From the IMG/VR virus record IMGVR_UViG_3300042862_000502, positions 1 through 51,013 of that record: a stretch of DNA of 51,013 bases, one strand, 5' to 3'. Below, in pieces: positions 7,935 to 15,764 of the stretch. The notes below the pieces were generated by a model. The model made no database searches. It was not told where the DNA came from and saw only the letters and a list, made by a program, of their open reading frames with translations. The position numbers were made by a program, and so were the translations under genes. The stretch is from a virus. How positions within the stretch are numbered: the stretch's first letter is position 1; every line of letters begins with the position of its first letter.

Positions 7935-8314
7935 TTCTTATTTTTTTTAATCAAAAGATAGACTCCGATTACAACCCCAATAACACCTAATGCAATTAAT
8001 GATTTTTTCAAAATTGGATTCATTTGCTTTTGGGTATTTTCCTTTGCCATTTGAATTGCAATTTCATTATCTGCTTTTTGTAATTGTGCTAATTCATAAT
8101 CAGCTTTAACTAAAGCATCATTCATTTCTTTTGTCATGCCAAATCCTTTGTGAGTAATATTTTTATTTTCATTATTAATTGGTTTTTTCCATGCGGGATT
8201 TGTTTGTTCAGCAACATACTTATTGATTGCCTCTTGATTTGGAAATCTAGCTACTGCTAAAAAATCATCTAATTCTTTTTTGGAATTAAATTGATATTTG
8301 GATTTTTCTTTCAT
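7931..8314 (-). CDS. helical protein with C-terminal anchor, paralogue of the next gene
   Basis: 127 residues. The first 65 are polar. From about residue 73 (ADYELAQLQKADNE) to the end it is nearly identical to the C-terminus of the protein at 8343-8972, including the membrane helix (about 104-122) and LLIKKNKK tail. The duplicated unit is therefore about 55 residues, a short coiled coil plus anchor, with different N-terminal parts attached. Likely a virion membrane protein whose anchor module is shared or exchangeable. Confidence 0.72.
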   Translation of the reverse strand: MKEKSKYQFNSKKELDDFLAVARFPNQEAINKYVAEQTNPAWKKPINNENKNITHKGFGMTKEMNDALVKADYELAQLQKADNEIAIQMAKENTQKQMNPILKKSLIALGVIGVVIGVYLLIKKNKK

Positions 8315-8342
8315 CTAAATTTATACTAAATAAATTATTTTT

Positions 8343-8972
8343 TTACTTTTTTTTCACCAAAAGAAATCCACCAATCATAACACCCGCAACACCTAATGCA
8401 ATTAATGAAATTTTTAAAATTGGACTCATACCTTTAGGTTGTGATTCTTTAGCTAATTTAATAGCCATTTCATTATCTGCTTTTTGTCTTTGTGCTAATT
8501 CATAATCAGCTTTTTGTTTTGCTATATCTGAATCTGCTTTTGCTTTAATTGTTTCTGCATCTGCCTTTGCTTTTGCTAAATCTGATTCTGCTTTTGCTTT
8601 GGCTTGTTGCTCTGCTAAAACGGATTCGGGAGTTAAACCTTTATCTGCTAGTTTTTTTTCTGCTTCGGCTTTAGCTTTAGATTCAATTAAATCACGTTCT
8701 TCTTTGGCTTTTTTTTCCTTTAAATCTTGTTCCTCTGCAATTGACAATTGGCTTTTTAAATCTTCTTGTCGTTGCTTTAAATCAGCAATTTCTTTTTGTT
8801 TGTTAGAAACTTGTTCTTTTCTTGTTGACCATTGTTGGGCGTGGTAAGCTGAACGGTCACGTTGTTGATACCAATCATCTCTAGATTGTATTAAAGAATT
8901 AAGTTGTGTGTTAAATAATTCTAATTTTTTAACATTGTCTGATATTTCTTTTTGAATTTCTGCTTTTGTCAT
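8343..8972 (-). CDS. long coiled-coil protein with C-terminal membrane anchor
   Basis: 209 residues. Residues about 5-180 are charged, alanine- and glutamine-rich heptads (for example KAKAESDLAKAKADAETIKA), predicting a long coiled coil. The C-terminal 55 residues match the neighbouring 127-residue protein, ending in one transmembrane helix (about 188-206) and KKK. A rod standing off a membrane fits a spacer or tether between membrane and capsid, or a DNA-delivery tube component, but there is no direct evidence for either. Confidence 0.72.
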   Translation of the reverse strand: MTKAEIQKEISDNVKKLELFNTQLNSLIQSRDDWYQQRDRSAYHAQQWSTRKEQVSNKQKEIADLKQRQEDLKSQLSIAEEQDLKEKKAKEERDLIESKAKAEAEKKLADKGLTPESVLAEQQAKAKAESDLAKAKADAETIKAKADSDIAKQKADYELAQRQKADNEMAIKLAKESQPKGMSPILKISLIALGVAGVMIGGFLLVKKK

Positions 8973-8973
8973 A

Positions 8974-9810
8974 CTATTTGTTTTTTCTTGAATTATAAAT
9001 TAAAAAGGCTACTGCTCCAATGAAAAGTACTGAACCACCAACTATTAGTGAAAATTTCATGGTTTTTGACATTCCTTTTTCTGTTTCGGGAGTTGATGAT
9101 GCTACATCTTCTTTTGCATAAATAACTTCATTACCTCTTTCATCCTTGCCAATTGCAACTTCATCTTCAAAATATTCTGTAACTAAAGATTTATTACCTT
9201 GAGCATCTGTGTCAACAAATGTTTTGTTTGGGTCAATATCTTTTTTGTCATAAAGATTACCATCTGCTCCCGTTGTAATATTTTCTTTTGGAATTACAAC
9301 ATCTTGACCTTTATCATCTTTTTTAACATATTTACCATCAGCTCTTTTTTGTGCTTTAGACATCATTTTTGTATAGTGTCTATCTTGACGGTTAGCTTCT
9401 CTATCACCTCTTCTGTCTTTTCTTCTTGACTGTCTATTTGACCTACGAAGCTGTCTTGCTCCTTTATTAGCTTTAATTAAGGTTGCAACACTTTTAACAC
9501 CTTGTCCAATACCTTTTCCAACAAATTTAAAACCTTGTCCAATTTTTTTGAAAAAACCTTTTACACCTTCACCTTTTGCATTGTAATACTCCCCATCAAA
9601 TCCAACGTACAAATCTGCTCCATTAAATTTATGATATGTTTTATTATCACAAGTGTAATATAAGTCTTCATCAGCATTTCCATCAAAATCAGATATTCTG
9701 CCTTCCATGAAATTCAAATTTTCAATATACCCGCTTAAATTTTCACCTAAATTAGTGTCTAATTGTACTTTGTTTTTGTAAACAATTGGGTTTGAAGTAA
9801 TTATTTCCAT
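8974..9810 (-). CDS. MEIIT-tag protein with basic middle and C-terminal anchor (copy 3)
   Basis: 278 residues starting MEIITSNPIVYKN. After an acidic N-terminal region comes a glycine/lysine/phenylalanine segment (GFFKKIGQGFKFVGKGIGQG, about 84-103) that could be amphipathic, then a strongly basic stretch (about 115-155, many R and K) that could bind DNA, then an acidic linker, a transmembrane helix (about 253-273) and NSRKNK. A membrane protein with an arginine-rich segment could link the genome to the membrane. The role is inferred from composition alone. Confidence 0.72.
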   Translation of the reverse strand: MEIITSNPIVYKNKVQLDTNLGENLSGYIENLNFMEGRISDFDGNADEDLYYTCDNKTYHKFNGADLYVGFDGEYYNAKGEGVKGFFKKIGQGFKFVGKGIGQGVKSVATLIKANKGARQLRRSNRQSRRKDRRGDREANRQDRHYTKMMSKAQKRADGKYVKKDDKGQDVVIPKENITTGADGNLYDKKDIDPNKTFVDTDAQGNKSLVTEYFEDEVAIGKDERGNEVIYAKEDVASSTPETEKGMSKTMKFSLIVGGSVLFIGAVAFLIYNSRKNK

Positions 9811-9811
9811 T

Positions 9812-10447
9812 TTATTTCTTTTTTATTTTATAAATTACAATACCAATAATTGTAACTAAAAGTACACCACCTCCAACTATTAAAGCTGTTTTAAGATTTT
9901 TAGACTGTACCTTTTTAGCTTCAACATCAGCTTGTTTTTTTTGAAGAACGGCATTGATTAATTGTTGTTTTGCGTCTGCTTGTTTTTGCAAAATATCAAT
10001 TCCACCTTTAGCTATTTCTTCTTGTTTTCTTTTATTAGCTGTCAACAAATCTGTTGCTCCACTAAATAAACCCGCAATAGCGGGAATAAAATTTGATTTT
10101 GGTTCATCAGAGTAATAATTTCTCATTGTTTTATAACAATTTTTTAATGATTCATCATCTATTTCATCAACACCATCAAAGTTAACTTTTTTGTTTTTAA
10201 GCTGAATTAATAAAGAAGAGCCTAACATTAATTGTTGGTTAAGCGGAATATTAATTACAAATTTTTCAATTAAAGATATATCTGATTCATCAATTGTAGC
10301 TTTTATACCACTTGAATTAAGCAAATCTACAAATTCTTTTTTATTGGTTGTAATAATACCTCCTAATTCTTTCAACATCAATTCATGGGCACAAACATAA
10401 TCTTGTTTGTTCATGCAATTATTAAATTTTGTGTTGAAATCTTCCAT
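9812..10447 (-). CDS. C-terminally anchored helical protein
   Basis: 211 residues, mostly helical. The N-terminal half (MEDFNTKFNNCMNKQDYVCA...) contains two cysteines; a KQADAKQQLINAVLQKKQAD coiled-coil segment at about 154-173 precedes one transmembrane helix (about 188-207) and KIKKK. It follows the 640-residue gene by 4 nt. No family recognised; another probable virion membrane protein. Confidence 0.7.
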   Translation of the reverse strand: MEDFNTKFNNCMNKQDYVCAHELMLKELGGIITTNKKEFVDLLNSSGIKATIDESDISLIEKFVINIPLNQQLMLGSSLLIQLKNKKVNFDGVDEIDDESLKNCYKTMRNYYSDEPKSNFIPAIAGLFSGATDLLTANKRKQEEIAKGGIDILQKQADAKQQLINAVLQKKQADVEAKKVQSKNLKTALIVGGGVLLVTIIGIVIYKIKKK

Positions 10448-10451
10448 AATA

Positions 10452-12374
10452 TTATTTCTTCATTTTGTTAATAACAACTATACCAATAATACCTAAAACA
10501 GCACCAATACCAACACCAATTAAAGCTGTTGAAGTTGAACTACCATTAAACGCACTATAATCAATTACTTCACCCATAAATGAACTATTTTCATCTTCCA
10601 TTATTGTGTTTCCTAAATCATTTTTAAATTCAGAAGGAGTAGTATTTCCTAAACTAATAACTTTTGGGTTAGTGTTTTGAATTACCATTTGTTTTGGCAT
10701 TGTTCTTTTCTTGCTAGGTCGCATCATATCACAATAATTAAGCATTTTTTGGATATATTCTCTATTAGCGGGAGTTTCATAACTTTTTAATTCTCTTAAA
10801 AGTTCATTTACTCTATCTACTTTAGCAACATATTCAGCTTTTAATTCTGATTTGTCAACACCTTTTTTCATTTTTAGCATTTCTGCCATTTCTTTATTCC
10901 ATGCAATTTTTGTGCATAGGTCTTTTATCATTGTTTCCATAGCGTTTGAATTTGCGTAACCATCAAAAGATGATTCAATTTCTGTATCGGGTGCATAATT
11001 AGTATCTATATCTACCATCAACTCATCTTGTGTTGGTTCATATCCACTTGAACCTTGTTGCATCATTTGTGCTTGATTTTCAGCATCAACTTGTGCGTTT
11101 AAATCTTCAAGGCTTGTATTGTTTTGCTGTTGACCACCTCCTTGTTGTTGATATTGAGCCATTTGTTGTGCTTCAATTTGTGCGTTTAACGCATCTAAAT
11201 CAGCTGAACTATTTCCACCTCCCGTGTAAACTCCACCACCTTGGTTTGTTCCACCACCTTGGTTTGGGTCATAATTTCCTACACCTTCGTTTGTTCCTCC
11301 ACCCGTATTTGTATTATTATAAGTTGTAGTAACTGCGGGTATTAAAGCATATAAAGGAAGCTTAAATTTTACCATTGTCATTCCCGTAGCACTTGATTTT
11401 GCTTGTGGGGTAGCACTTGGGTTAGGTGATGTTTGTGTTCCCGTAGATGTTCCGCTTGTTGTACCACTACTTGTTGTTGTACCACCCGATGTAGCTGTTC
11501 CCGTAGCTGTTCCGCTTGATGCTGTACTTGTAGCAACATTAGTAACGGGTACATTTGATGGGTTATTGCTTGGTGATGCTGTTGTTGTAGTTGCATTTCC
11601 AACAGTTGTTGGAACTTCTGCTTGAACAACCCAATATCCACTTTTACCACCCGTTGTTGGGTTGTCAAAAGTTTGTAAATAACCTTCTAAAATTGAATCT
11701 TTTAAAAACTTTTTACTTGCAAAAGCACCATCTCTTTGTCCAAAAACATCATTAACAACTTTATAAAATCCTTGAAATAAAGGCATTAATGGTTTGTCAT
11801 CTGTGTATCTTGATATTGGAGATGGGGTTAAAGTTGCAATTGTGTCTAAATATAAACTTCCCGTTGTTCCCGTTGTTGTTGTTGTTGTTCCCGTTGTTGT
11901 TCCCGTTGTTGTTGGTGCTATTGGGTTTATAGGCAAGGATGTTGCCATTAAATTAGTTGCAACATCTTTTGTCATAGTAGGAAATCCAATGTATGTTGCA
12001 CCATCTTCAATCAATACTAATTTTACTTCAATAGGATTTCCATTTAAAACTTTATAACTTCTAACCATTTTTAATGGTGTATCAGTTGGAAATGATTTTG
12101 AACCACCTCCTACTTTTTGCATAGCTGCTGTGGTTTGACCATAAAGTTTAAGAATTTTATAATCTCTTGGGGCATCAGTAACAACGGGTAAATTAGCTGT
12201 TGCAGATGTTGAAGCTACTGCTAAAGCATCTAATTGGGCTTGAGTAACAAAATTTGAAAATTTTTGTTTTCCTTTTTTACCACTATAACCACCAAAAGCC
12301 TCTTCAAAAGAAGCTGAACTTCTAGTAACTTTTACACCACTAGACCCTAATTGTATAACTCTTGCGTTTTGCAT
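10452..12374 (-). CDS. large low-complexity T/S/G/Q-rich protein with C-terminal anchor
   Basis: 640 residues in clear segments: a folded N-terminal region (1-155); a threonine/glycine repeat (about 157-172); a second folded part (175-250); a long S/T/G linker (about 255-325); a glycine/asparagine/glutamine-rich region (about 350-430); a helical domain (about 475-545); and a transmembrane helix (about 617-636) ending NKMKK. The arrangement, globular modules on flexible tethers fixed to a membrane, suits a surface-exposed or tether protein. The low-complexity tracts are coded by GTT/CCC-rich repeats that may vary in length between relatives. Confidence 0.72.
   Translation of the reverse strand: MQNARVIQLGSSGVKVTRSSASFEEAFGGYSGKKGKQKFSNFVTQAQLDALAVASTSATANLPVVTDAPRDYKILKLYGQTTAAMQKVGGGSKSFPTDTPLKMVRSYKVLNGNPIEVKLVLIEDGATYIGFPTMTKDVATNLMATSLPINPIAPTTTGTTTGTTTTTTGTTGSLYLDTIATLTPSPISRYTDDKPLMPLFQGFYKVVNDVFGQRDGAFASKKFLKDSILEGYLQTFDNPTTGGKSGYWVVQAEVPTTVGNATTTTASPSNNPSNVPVTNVATSTASSGTATGTATSGGTTTSSGTTSGTSTGTQTSPNPSATPQAKSSATGMTMVKFKLPLYALIPAVTTTYNNTNTGGGTNEGVGNYDPNQGGGTNQGGGVYTGGGNSSADLDALNAQIEAQQMAQYQQQGGGQQQNNTSLEDLNAQVDAENQAQMMQQGSSGYEPTQDELMVDIDTNYAPDTEIESSFDGYANSNAMETMIKDLCTKIAWNKEMAEMLKMKKGVDKSELKAEYVAKVDRVNELLRELKSYETPANREYIQKMLNYCDMMRPSKKRTMPKQMVIQNTNPKVISLGNTTPSEFKNDLGNTIMEDENSSFMGEVIDYSAFNGSSTSTALIGVGIGAVLGIIGIVVINKMKK
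11860..11912. repeat. low-complexity CCCGTTGTT-type repeat in coding sequence
   Basis: Repeated CCCGTTGTT and GTT units that code, on the minus strand, for the threonine/glycine tract of the 640-residue anchored protein. Slippage may change its length. Confidence 0.75.
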
Positions 12375-12395
12375 AGTTCTTGTTTTTTAATTTTA

Positions 12396-12866
12396 TTATT
12401 TAGATGTTGTTACAACTACTTTTCTTGAATAATCAAAAATGTATGCACCTAAATAACCCGCTACTGCACCAACACCAATGTACATAGCAACTTTTTTCAT
12501 GTCGTGTTTTTTGTATTTAGCATAGCCAAATCCCGCAATTGCACCAATAACTAGACCCATTTTTTTAGTTCTGTTAAATGATTCAGCGGGTAATAAATCA
12601 ACAACTGTTGGTGTTGTTTGACCATCTGCTCCTAATGTAATTTCTCTTGTATTCATAGGTTCTATGTTTTTTAAAAATAATAATTCTTTGTTGTTTGTTT
12701 CAAAAAGTCTGTAAGTAAATGGTGCTCCTCTTCTCAATCCATCAATTACTTTAACATCACCACTAATTTCTGTTCCTTTTGGAATTATAGAATTAGTTTC
12801 AACAAAGTTTTTATGCTCTGTGTTTGGTATTAAAATTTTTGAATCTTGAATAGTAATTGCATCCAT
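12396..12866 (-). CDS. two-span membrane protein with N-terminal beta-domain
   Basis: 156 residues. A beta-prone N-terminal region containing IPKGTEISGDVKV is followed by two hydrophobic helices (about 101-118 and 128-146) around a KKHDMKK loop. It shares layout and a KGxxIxGxxK element with 7328-7828. Leader spacing to the gene upstream is 2 nt. Probable virion membrane protein of unknown role. Confidence 0.68.
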   Translation of the reverse strand: MDAITIQDSKILIPNTEHKNFVETNSIIPKGTEISGDVKVIDGLRRGAPFTYRLFETNNKELLFLKNIEPMNTREITLGADGQTTPTVVDLLPAESFNRTKKMGLVIGAIAGFGYAKYKKHDMKKVAMYIGVGAVAGYLGAYIFDYSRKVVVTTSK

Positions 12867-12868
12867 AC

Positions 12869-13327
12869 TTATTTGTTGTTTTTTGAAAGAAAATAAAATG
12901 TTAACCCAATTGTTGCAAATACACCCATAATTCCTAAATATGGTTGAATTGTGTCAAGTGGGCTTTGTTTTGAGCCATTAAATTGACTCATATCTTGAGG
13001 GCAATCATTGTCATTAAAGTTTGACTTTGTGTCAATTACGGGAACTTCAACAATTACTTCTTTTTCTACAATTATAGGTTCTTGAGGTAATGTTTTAAAC
13101 ATCCAATTTTTGTGTGGATGAATTTCAGCCATTTCTTGCTCAAGAGATTTTTTGTCTGTTGTATCAAAATACAACTCGGCAAGTTTAAGTTCTAAATCTT
13201 TGTAATCTTTTGCTTTTGGTCTATTGTATTTTTCCAATAATTGTTTGGAAGCATCAGTAGATTCATAGGCAAGTATGGTCATCAATGTAATATCGGGTTT
13301 TTTTCTTTTGTTCTGATTTGAAGCCAT
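12869..13327 (-). CDS. C-terminally anchored protein, first gene of the virion operon
   Basis: 152 residues. The N-terminal 110 are polar and helical with a run of acidic residues and the beta-strand VEKEVIVEVPVID; a transmembrane helix (about 127-147) ends in LSKNNK. It is the first gene after the terminator that follows the capsid gene. I see no promoter in the 23 nt between that terminator and this ATG, so the whole 13-kb operon downstream probably depends on read-through from the capsid transcript. Confidence 0.7.
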   Translation of the reverse strand: MASNQNKRKKPDITLMTILAYESTDASKQLLEKYNRPKAKDYKDLELKLAELYFDTTDKKSLEQEMAEIHPHKNWMFKTLPQEPIIVEKEVIVEVPVIDTKSNFNDNDCPQDMSQFNGSKQSPLDTIQPYLGIMGVFATIGLTFYFLSKNNK

Positions 13328-13344
13328 GGTATTTTATGTTATAT

Positions 13345-13376
13345 AAAAAAAGGGCGGAGCATTATTGCTCTGCCCT
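13345..13376 (-). terminator. terminator after the capsid gene, probably leaky
   Basis: An 11-bp stem (13351-13361 with 13365-13375, containing one G-U pair) and a 3-nt loop are followed, in the leftward direction, by a run of seven T. It lies 28 nt after the capsid gene stop and 18 nt before the next start codon. The next gene has no promoter of its own that I can see, which suggests partial termination that gives much more capsid message than minor virion message. Confidence 0.88.
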
Positions 13377-13403
13377 TCTTATATTGTTGGAAAAAAATAA
13401 ATT

Positions 13404-14135
13404 TTATCCTGTAATTCCTTTAACCGCTTGAGAAGTTTGGATGATTACGGGAGCAACATTTTTACCGCTTAATCGTGGAGCACGAGCAGTATTTAAGTCT
13501 TGACCTCCGTTTAATACAGCTAATCCACTTAATACAGATACTGGGAACATAGAGATTACTAAAGTAGCAGACCCAATCAATGTGAAAGTAATATAAGTAT
13601 TACCATCAACAGACACGGGGCGAGTTACATCAATAATATCTGATTGTTGCTGATAAGCATCACGCATAATAGATAAATTCAATGGAACTGTTTGTACTTT
13701 ACCATTTGCATCAACGTGATTGATAGACAATGTTTGTTGCAATTGAGTAGATGTTGAAGATTGGAATCTCCATTTACCAATTTTGAAGAATTTGTTATTT
13801 GATTGTGCAATCAAACGACCGTAAGTACCACCTTGTAAGTTAGTAATTACAACAGCTACGGGGTTACCATAGTTAGTATCTCCAAAATAATCATTGTAAC
13901 CGAATAAAATTGCAGTTACGTTAGCAGTAGTTGTGTTAGCATATTGGATAACATAAGGGTCAGATACATTCATTGTATTTGAACCTCCACTTGCGTAAGA
14001 GAAGTCATCACCATCAAATGAAGATGAATCATCAAAATAAGACATATCACCTTCGTAAGAATCGTAAGAATCAAATCCACTCATTCTTTCAGTACCGCTG
14101 ATATAACCATGTAGTTCTTTTTCTACCTTGTTCAT
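13404..14135 (-). CDS. likely major capsid protein (single jelly-roll candidate)
   Basis: 243 residues. The first 55 are acidic and aromatic, rich in S, D, G, F and Y, and probably flexible. Residues about 58-205 are beta-rich with NPVAVVITN, KIGKWRFQSS, PLNLSIMRD and a final RP...DG..YITF...MFPVSV block shared with the protein at 4977-6053. About 150 structured residues suit one jelly roll, not a double one. It has a short operon of its own, a long leader and a strong terminator, as expected for a very abundant protein. It also uses more frequent codons than its neighbours by eye. Capsid identity is inferred; no known family was recognised. Confidence 0.6.
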   Translation of the reverse strand: MNKVEKELHGYISGTERMSGFDSYDSYEGDMSYFDDSSSFDGDDFSYASGGSNTMNVSDPYVIQYANTTTANVTAILFGYNDYFGDTNYGNPVAVVITNLQGGTYGRLIAQSNNKFFKIGKWRFQSSTSTQLQQTLSINHVDANGKVQTVPLNLSIMRDAYQQQSDIIDVTRPVSVDGNTYITFTLIGSATLVISMFPVSVLSGLAVLNGGQDLNTARAPRLSGKNVAPVIIQTSQAVKGITG

Positions 14136-14297
14136 AATTTTAGTTTTAAAATTGTTATTATTAATTAAATTTTCTTGTGCTGTTTTAATTTAACACACAT
14201 AGTTACTAATAACAAATTACCCATAATGGGCACAGCTAATTTCTTCTATTGTATTGGGAGTAAATAAAGCAAACTCCTATATATTCATTGCTACTTC
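14136..14297 (-). other. 162-nt untranslated leader between the tiny membrane gene and the capsid gene
   Basis: I find no open reading frame of useful length. Read leftward it contains an imperfect hairpin (GGAGT...ACTCC, around 14259-14280) and a CCCATTATGGG palindrome near 14220-14230. No clear TAnnTTTG box was found here, so it is more likely a structured part of the capsid message than a promoter. Structured 5' regions often stabilise messages for abundant proteins; that role is a guess. Confidence 0.4.
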
Positions 14298-14399
14298 TTA
14301 TTTAAGACGTGGAGCAACGAATTTTTGATGTACAGCTAAACCAACCATTACGGCAGTTAAAACTACTACAAACATTTTTCCATTTTCTTTTGTAAACAT
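14298..14399 (-). CDS. tiny single-span membrane protein, 33 residues
   Basis: ATG at 14399-14397, TAA at 14300-14298. It encodes MFTKENGKMFVVVLTAVMVG, then LAVHQKFVAPRLK: a charged start, one hydrophobic helix and a basic end. A TAnnTTTG box lies 33 nt upstream, and a terminator of the previous operon beyond it, so it is the first gene of the capsid transcription unit. It resembles in design the 28- and 34-residue proteins of the next operon. A small abundant membrane protein would fit. Confidence 0.62.
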   Translation of the reverse strand: MFTKENGKMFVVVLTAVMVGLAVHQKFVAPRLK

Positions 14400-14431
14400 A
14401 AAATTGAGTTTTAATTATTATTTATCAGAAA

Positions 14432-14439
14432 CAAATTTA
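14432..14439 (-). promoter_or_regulatory. putative -7 box of the capsid unit
   Basis: Read leftward this is TAAATTTG, matching the Bacteroidota -7 consensus TAnnTTTG. It lies between the terminator at 14480-14509 and the start at 14399. No TTG at the usual -33 distance is visible, so an activator or an atypical sigma factor may be needed for late expression. Confidence 0.5.
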
Positions 14440-14479
14440 TAAATCAAATACTAATTATAATTTTAAATATTTTATACAA

Positions 14480-14509
14480 AAAAAGGGCTTTTAGAATAAA
14501 GCCCTTTTT
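14480..14509 (-). terminator. strong terminator of the ATPase/glycosyltransferase operon
   Basis: A perfect 12-bp stem (14480-14491 with 14498-14509; core AAAGGGCTTT) around a 6-nt loop, with a T run in the leftward direction and a weaker one rightward. It isolates the capsid unit from the operon upstream. Just right of it, 14524-14540 carries two TGTACA sites 5 nt apart, of unknown meaning. Confidence 0.88.
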
Positions 14510-14556
14510 ATATTAATGTTAGCATGTACAATTATTGTACAAAATAAATAGTTTAA

Positions 14557-15303
14557 TTATTTAAAATCTAGCCCATAAATACCCCAATCTTGGTTATCAT
14601 GTGAGCAAACAATAGATGAATCAATCCAAATAGGAATTTTGTACCTATAACAATCTTCTGCAAAAAATGAATCGGGATGGTTATTTACTCCATTAACACT
14701 TCTAAATTTTAACTTTTGTAATACTTTTTTGGAAATTAATACACAGCCTAAACCTACATGGGCTACTTGAAGCAATTGACCATCTATAAAAATATTTTCC
14801 ATATTTGTTTCCAAATTGATGCTACCAATAAGTTTTGGTGTTATTTCAACATTAAGCTGAATCATTGGCGACCTATAAATGCCACTATTAATATGGTATA
14901 ATCCACCCGCAACATTTTTTTTGTGAAACATTAACCTTTCAACAACATCTTTTGGGGGAAATACATCTGATTCCAAATGAAACAAATAGTCAAAATTATT
15001 TTCAAGAGTTGCATCTCTACAATCATTATGCGACAATGCCATTTTTTCAATTATATTCATTGGTCTGCTAACATTATTAAGCAACAATGAATTAACCGCT
15101 AAAAATTTACCATCTTCACCGTAATGTTCTTTGTAATAATCATTATAGTATTTTACATTTACCCCTTCGTCATTTGTATTATCACAAAGATAAACTTGGT
15201 AGTTAGGGTATGTAAAATTCATAACATTTTTTAACCACGCTTCAAAGCAATAGTTTTTCACAACAGCTGTTGGACAAGAAATTAAAACTTTAGGAAAATC
15301 CAT
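14557..15303 (-). CDS. glycosyltransferase (GT-A fold)
   Basis: 248 residues. The start KVLISCPTAVVKNYCFEAWL leads into a strand-helix pattern typical of GT-A enzymes, with YQVYLCDNTND as the nucleotide-sugar strand. FHLESDVFPP (ESD at 111-113) is the likely DxD-type metal site, and FFAEDCYRY with a late HD are candidate active-site elements. The enzyme would transfer a sugar from a nucleotide donor. It may decorate capsid or spike proteins, modified DNA, or host surface glycan. It is the last gene of its operon, immediately before a strong terminator. Confidence 0.75.
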   Translation of the reverse strand: MDFPKVLISCPTAVVKNYCFEAWLKNVMNFTYPNYQVYLCDNTNDEGVNVKYYNDYYKEHYGEDGKFLAVNSLLLNNVSRPMNIIEKMALSHNDCRDATLENNFDYLFHLESDVFPPKDVVERLMFHKKNVAGGLYHINSGIYRSPMIQLNVEITPKLIGSINLETNMENIFIDGQLLQVAHVGLGCVLISKKVLQKLKFRSVNGVNNHPDSFFAEDCYRYKIPIWIDSSIVCSHDNQDWGIYGLDFK

Positions 15304-15764
15304 TAGTTCAAAAATGCTTTAACTTTTTTGTAAAAATATAAATGTGCTTCTTTGTTTTCTAGCAATTCTTTAGTTTGCTTACTTAATAACCACTTTAATT
15401 GTGGTTTCTTATATGCTAACTTGTTTGCCCGTTCAATAACTTTGTCAAAATTTTCCAAACATTCCTTATACTCAATATCAAATTGTTTTGAAAACTTCTC
15501 AAAATAGTGCATTTTTTCTGCAATTACTTTTTTCAAAGTTTCTGCTTCTGATGTAATCTTAATTTTTGAGATTTTAGAATTATTAATAAATAAAGCATTT
15601 TCTAAAAAATCTTTTGATGTAATGGGTATTTTTAATTGGTCTTTTAGTACCATTTTAATCAATGAATCATTAAGAACAATACTATCCTCTAACAATTTAA
15701 GCAATTCTGTTTGTGAGGAAATAGATGCTTTCAAATCATCTAAATAGGGCTTAAAATCTTCCAT
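15303..15764 (-). CDS. small helical coiled-coil protein
   Basis: 153 residues, almost entirely helical and charged, with heptad-like stretches (for example SEAETLKKVIAEKMHYFEKF). There is no membrane span or enzymatic motif. Its stop and start overlap those of both neighbours by one base, so it is made together with the 137-residue protein and the glycosyltransferase. It may be a partner or scaffold for the enzymes around it. Not recognised. Confidence 0.6.
   Translation of the reverse strand: MEDFKPYLDDLKASISSQTELLKLLEDSIVLNDSLIKMVLKDQLKIPITSKDFLENALFINNSKISKIKITSEAETLKKVIAEKMHYFEKFSKQFDIEYKECLENFDKVIERANKLAYKKPQLKWLLSKQTKELLENKEAHLYFYKKVKAFLN

Noticed and set aside
11378-11668. Leftward Q/H/V-rich 96-residue frame
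   Set aside because: It is the low-complexity tract of the 640-residue gene read in another frame.
14524-14540. TGTACA pair as a clear operator
   Set aside because: It lies downstream of a terminator-bound operon end and away from any promoter box, so a regulatory role cannot be supported.
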